From contig JAICRS010000197.1 of assembly GCA_025966335.1 (NCBI GenBank), positions 1 to 5,644 of the forward strand: 5,644 nt of DNA, in the 5' to 3' direction. Below, one piece after another: positions 4,814 to 5,644 of this stretch. The stretch is from Nocardioidaceae bacterium. Its GTDB lineage: Bacteria; Actinomycetota; Actinomycetes; Propionibacteriales; Nocardioidaceae. The translations under genes were made by a program, and so were the position numbers. Below the pieces are notes generated by a model, which was given only the letters and a program-made list of their open reading frames with translations, searched no databases and had not been told where the DNA came from. Each line of letters begins with the position of its first letter. Within the stretch, counting starts at the first letter, position 1.

Positions 4814-5644
4814 GCGACCGGACCGACACGACCACGCCGGTGACCCGGATCCGCGCACACGCCGAGGAGATCCCGACCCGGGTCGCCATGCGACACAAGG
4901 ATCTCGGCGTGTGGCAGGAGATCACCTGGGCCGGCTACTGGGAGCAGGTGCAGCTCGTCGCGCACGCGCTGCTCGACCTCGGTGTCGAGGCCGGGGACCG
5001 GGTCGCGATCCACTCGGAGAACCGGCCGGAATGGCTCCTCGCGGACATGGGGGCGCTCGCCGTACGCGCCTCCTCGGTCGGCATCTACCCGACGAACCCG
5101 GCGGCCGAGGTGTCCTACCTGCTGTCGAACTCGGGCGCGAAGGTGCTCGTCGCCGAGGACCAGGAGCAGGTCGACAAGGCGCTGTCGGTGATCGACGAGT
5201 GCCCCGACCTGGAACGCGTCGTCTACCTGGAGCCGCGCGGCATCCGCGGCCGCTACGACCATCCCGCGCTGATGTCGTGGGAGGAGTTCGTCGACCGCGG
5301 CCGCGCACACCGTGACCAGGACTCCGAGGGCGTCGACCGGCGGATCGCCGAGGCACGCGGCGACGACATCGCCACCCTGATCTACACCTCCGGCACCACC
5401 GGCCCACCGAAGGGCGTGATGCTCTCGGTCGACAACGTCGAGTTCGCGATCCGGGTGCTGGTCGAGGAGGGCGCGTTCACCGACCCGCCACCCGGGCCCG
5501 ACGACCTGCTGCTGTCCTACCTGCCGCTCAGCCACGTCGCGGAACGGATCTTCACCACTTGGTTCAACGCCGCCGCGGCGACCCAGGTCAACTTCGCCGA
5601 GTCGATCGAGACCGTGCCGCAGAACCTGCGCGAGGTGCAGCCGA
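4810..5644 (+). CDS. Long-chain acyl-CoA synthetase-like AMP-binding ligase, partial at 3' end
   Basis: The reading frame runs from ATG 4810 to the right edge with no stop, giving the first 278 residues of a protein whose family is usually 600-650 long. It is an ANL-superfamily acyl-CoA synthetase: it activates a carboxylic acid with ATP to an acyl-adenylate and transfers it to CoA. Visible: VAIHSENRPEW (65-75), GIYPTNPAAEVSYLLSNSGAK split at 91-111 (typical of FadD/FAA-type enzymes), the phosphate-binding loop IYTSGTTGPPKGVML (191-205) and YLPLSHVAER (237-246; His242). There is no signal or membrane segment in this part, so it is cytosolic or peripheral. AGGTG (4800-4804) precedes the ATG by five bases, and the start overlaps the livG stop as ATGA. 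The coupling to transporter ATPases suggests the ligase traps the imported acid as a CoA ester. Chain length or aromatic preference cannot be read without the C-terminal half. Confidence 0.93.
   Translation, partial: MSDRTDTTTPVTRIRAHAEEIPTRVAMRHKDLGVWQEITWAGYWEQVQLVAHALLDLGVEAGDRVAIHSENRPEWLLADMGALAVRASSVGIYPTNPAAEVSYLLSNSGAKVLVAEDQEQVDKALSVIDECPDLERVVYLEPRGIRGRYDHPALMSWEEFVDRGRAHRDQDSEGVDRRIAEARGDDIATLIYTSGTTGPPKGVMLSVDNVEFAIRVLVEEGAFTDPPPGPDDLLLSYLPLSHVAERIFTTWFNAAAATQVNFAESIETVPQNLREVQP

Noticed and set aside
4001..4858. 285-codon minus-strand frame opposite livG
   Set aside because: Antisense shadow of a gene with complete Walker A, signature, Walker B and switch-His motifs.

Overview
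The window comes from a high-GC Gram-positive bacterium, most likely an actinomycete. Codon third positions are strongly G/C, genes overlap by a few bases, GTG starts occur, and protein features such as the LivF-like basic tail fit actinobacterial homologues. Genus cannot be fixed from this sequence. Six complete genes and one gene cut by the right edge are present.

Left part (1-1181): bases 1-188 hold no gene I can support. A minus-strand gene (189-992) encodes a PEP mutase/isocitrate lyase superfamily enzyme. It is divergent from a MarR-family regulator gene starting at 1182. The 189-bp region between the two start codons is the most regulation-rich part of the window. It holds two short palindromes nearer the enzyme gene. 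Nearer the regulator it holds three tandem copies of an imperfect inverted repeat, TTGTGA-N7-TC(G/A)(T/C)T, laid over a sigma-70-like promoter. The predicted transcription start falls on the ATG of the MarR gene, suggesting a leaderless, self-regulated gene.

Middle part (1182-3097): marR, a gene for a two-helix membrane protein with a possible PH-like domain, and a gene for a spermidine-synthase-like Rossmann protein overlap by 8 and 14 bp and form one operon. The last protein keeps the SAM-type nucleotide-binding frame but lacks several residues expected of a true aminopropyltransferase, so its reaction is open.

Right part (3098-5644): a 145-bp gap carries a TTGACA hexamer and an exact TGTGA-N6-TCACA site, the CRP/GlxR-type consensus. 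It precedes a second operon: livF-like ATPase, livG-like ATPase, and an acyl-CoA synthetase of the AMP-binding family, joined by two ATGA stop/start overlaps. This arrangement suggests import of a carboxylic acid (fatty, branched or aromatic) by a Liv-type ABC transporter coupled to its activation with CoA. The permeases and binding protein are not in the window and would be expected downstream. I see no CRISPR array, insertion sequence, tRNA, rRNA, phage gene or defence system. The best leads are the two regulatory regions and the transporter-ligase coupling.
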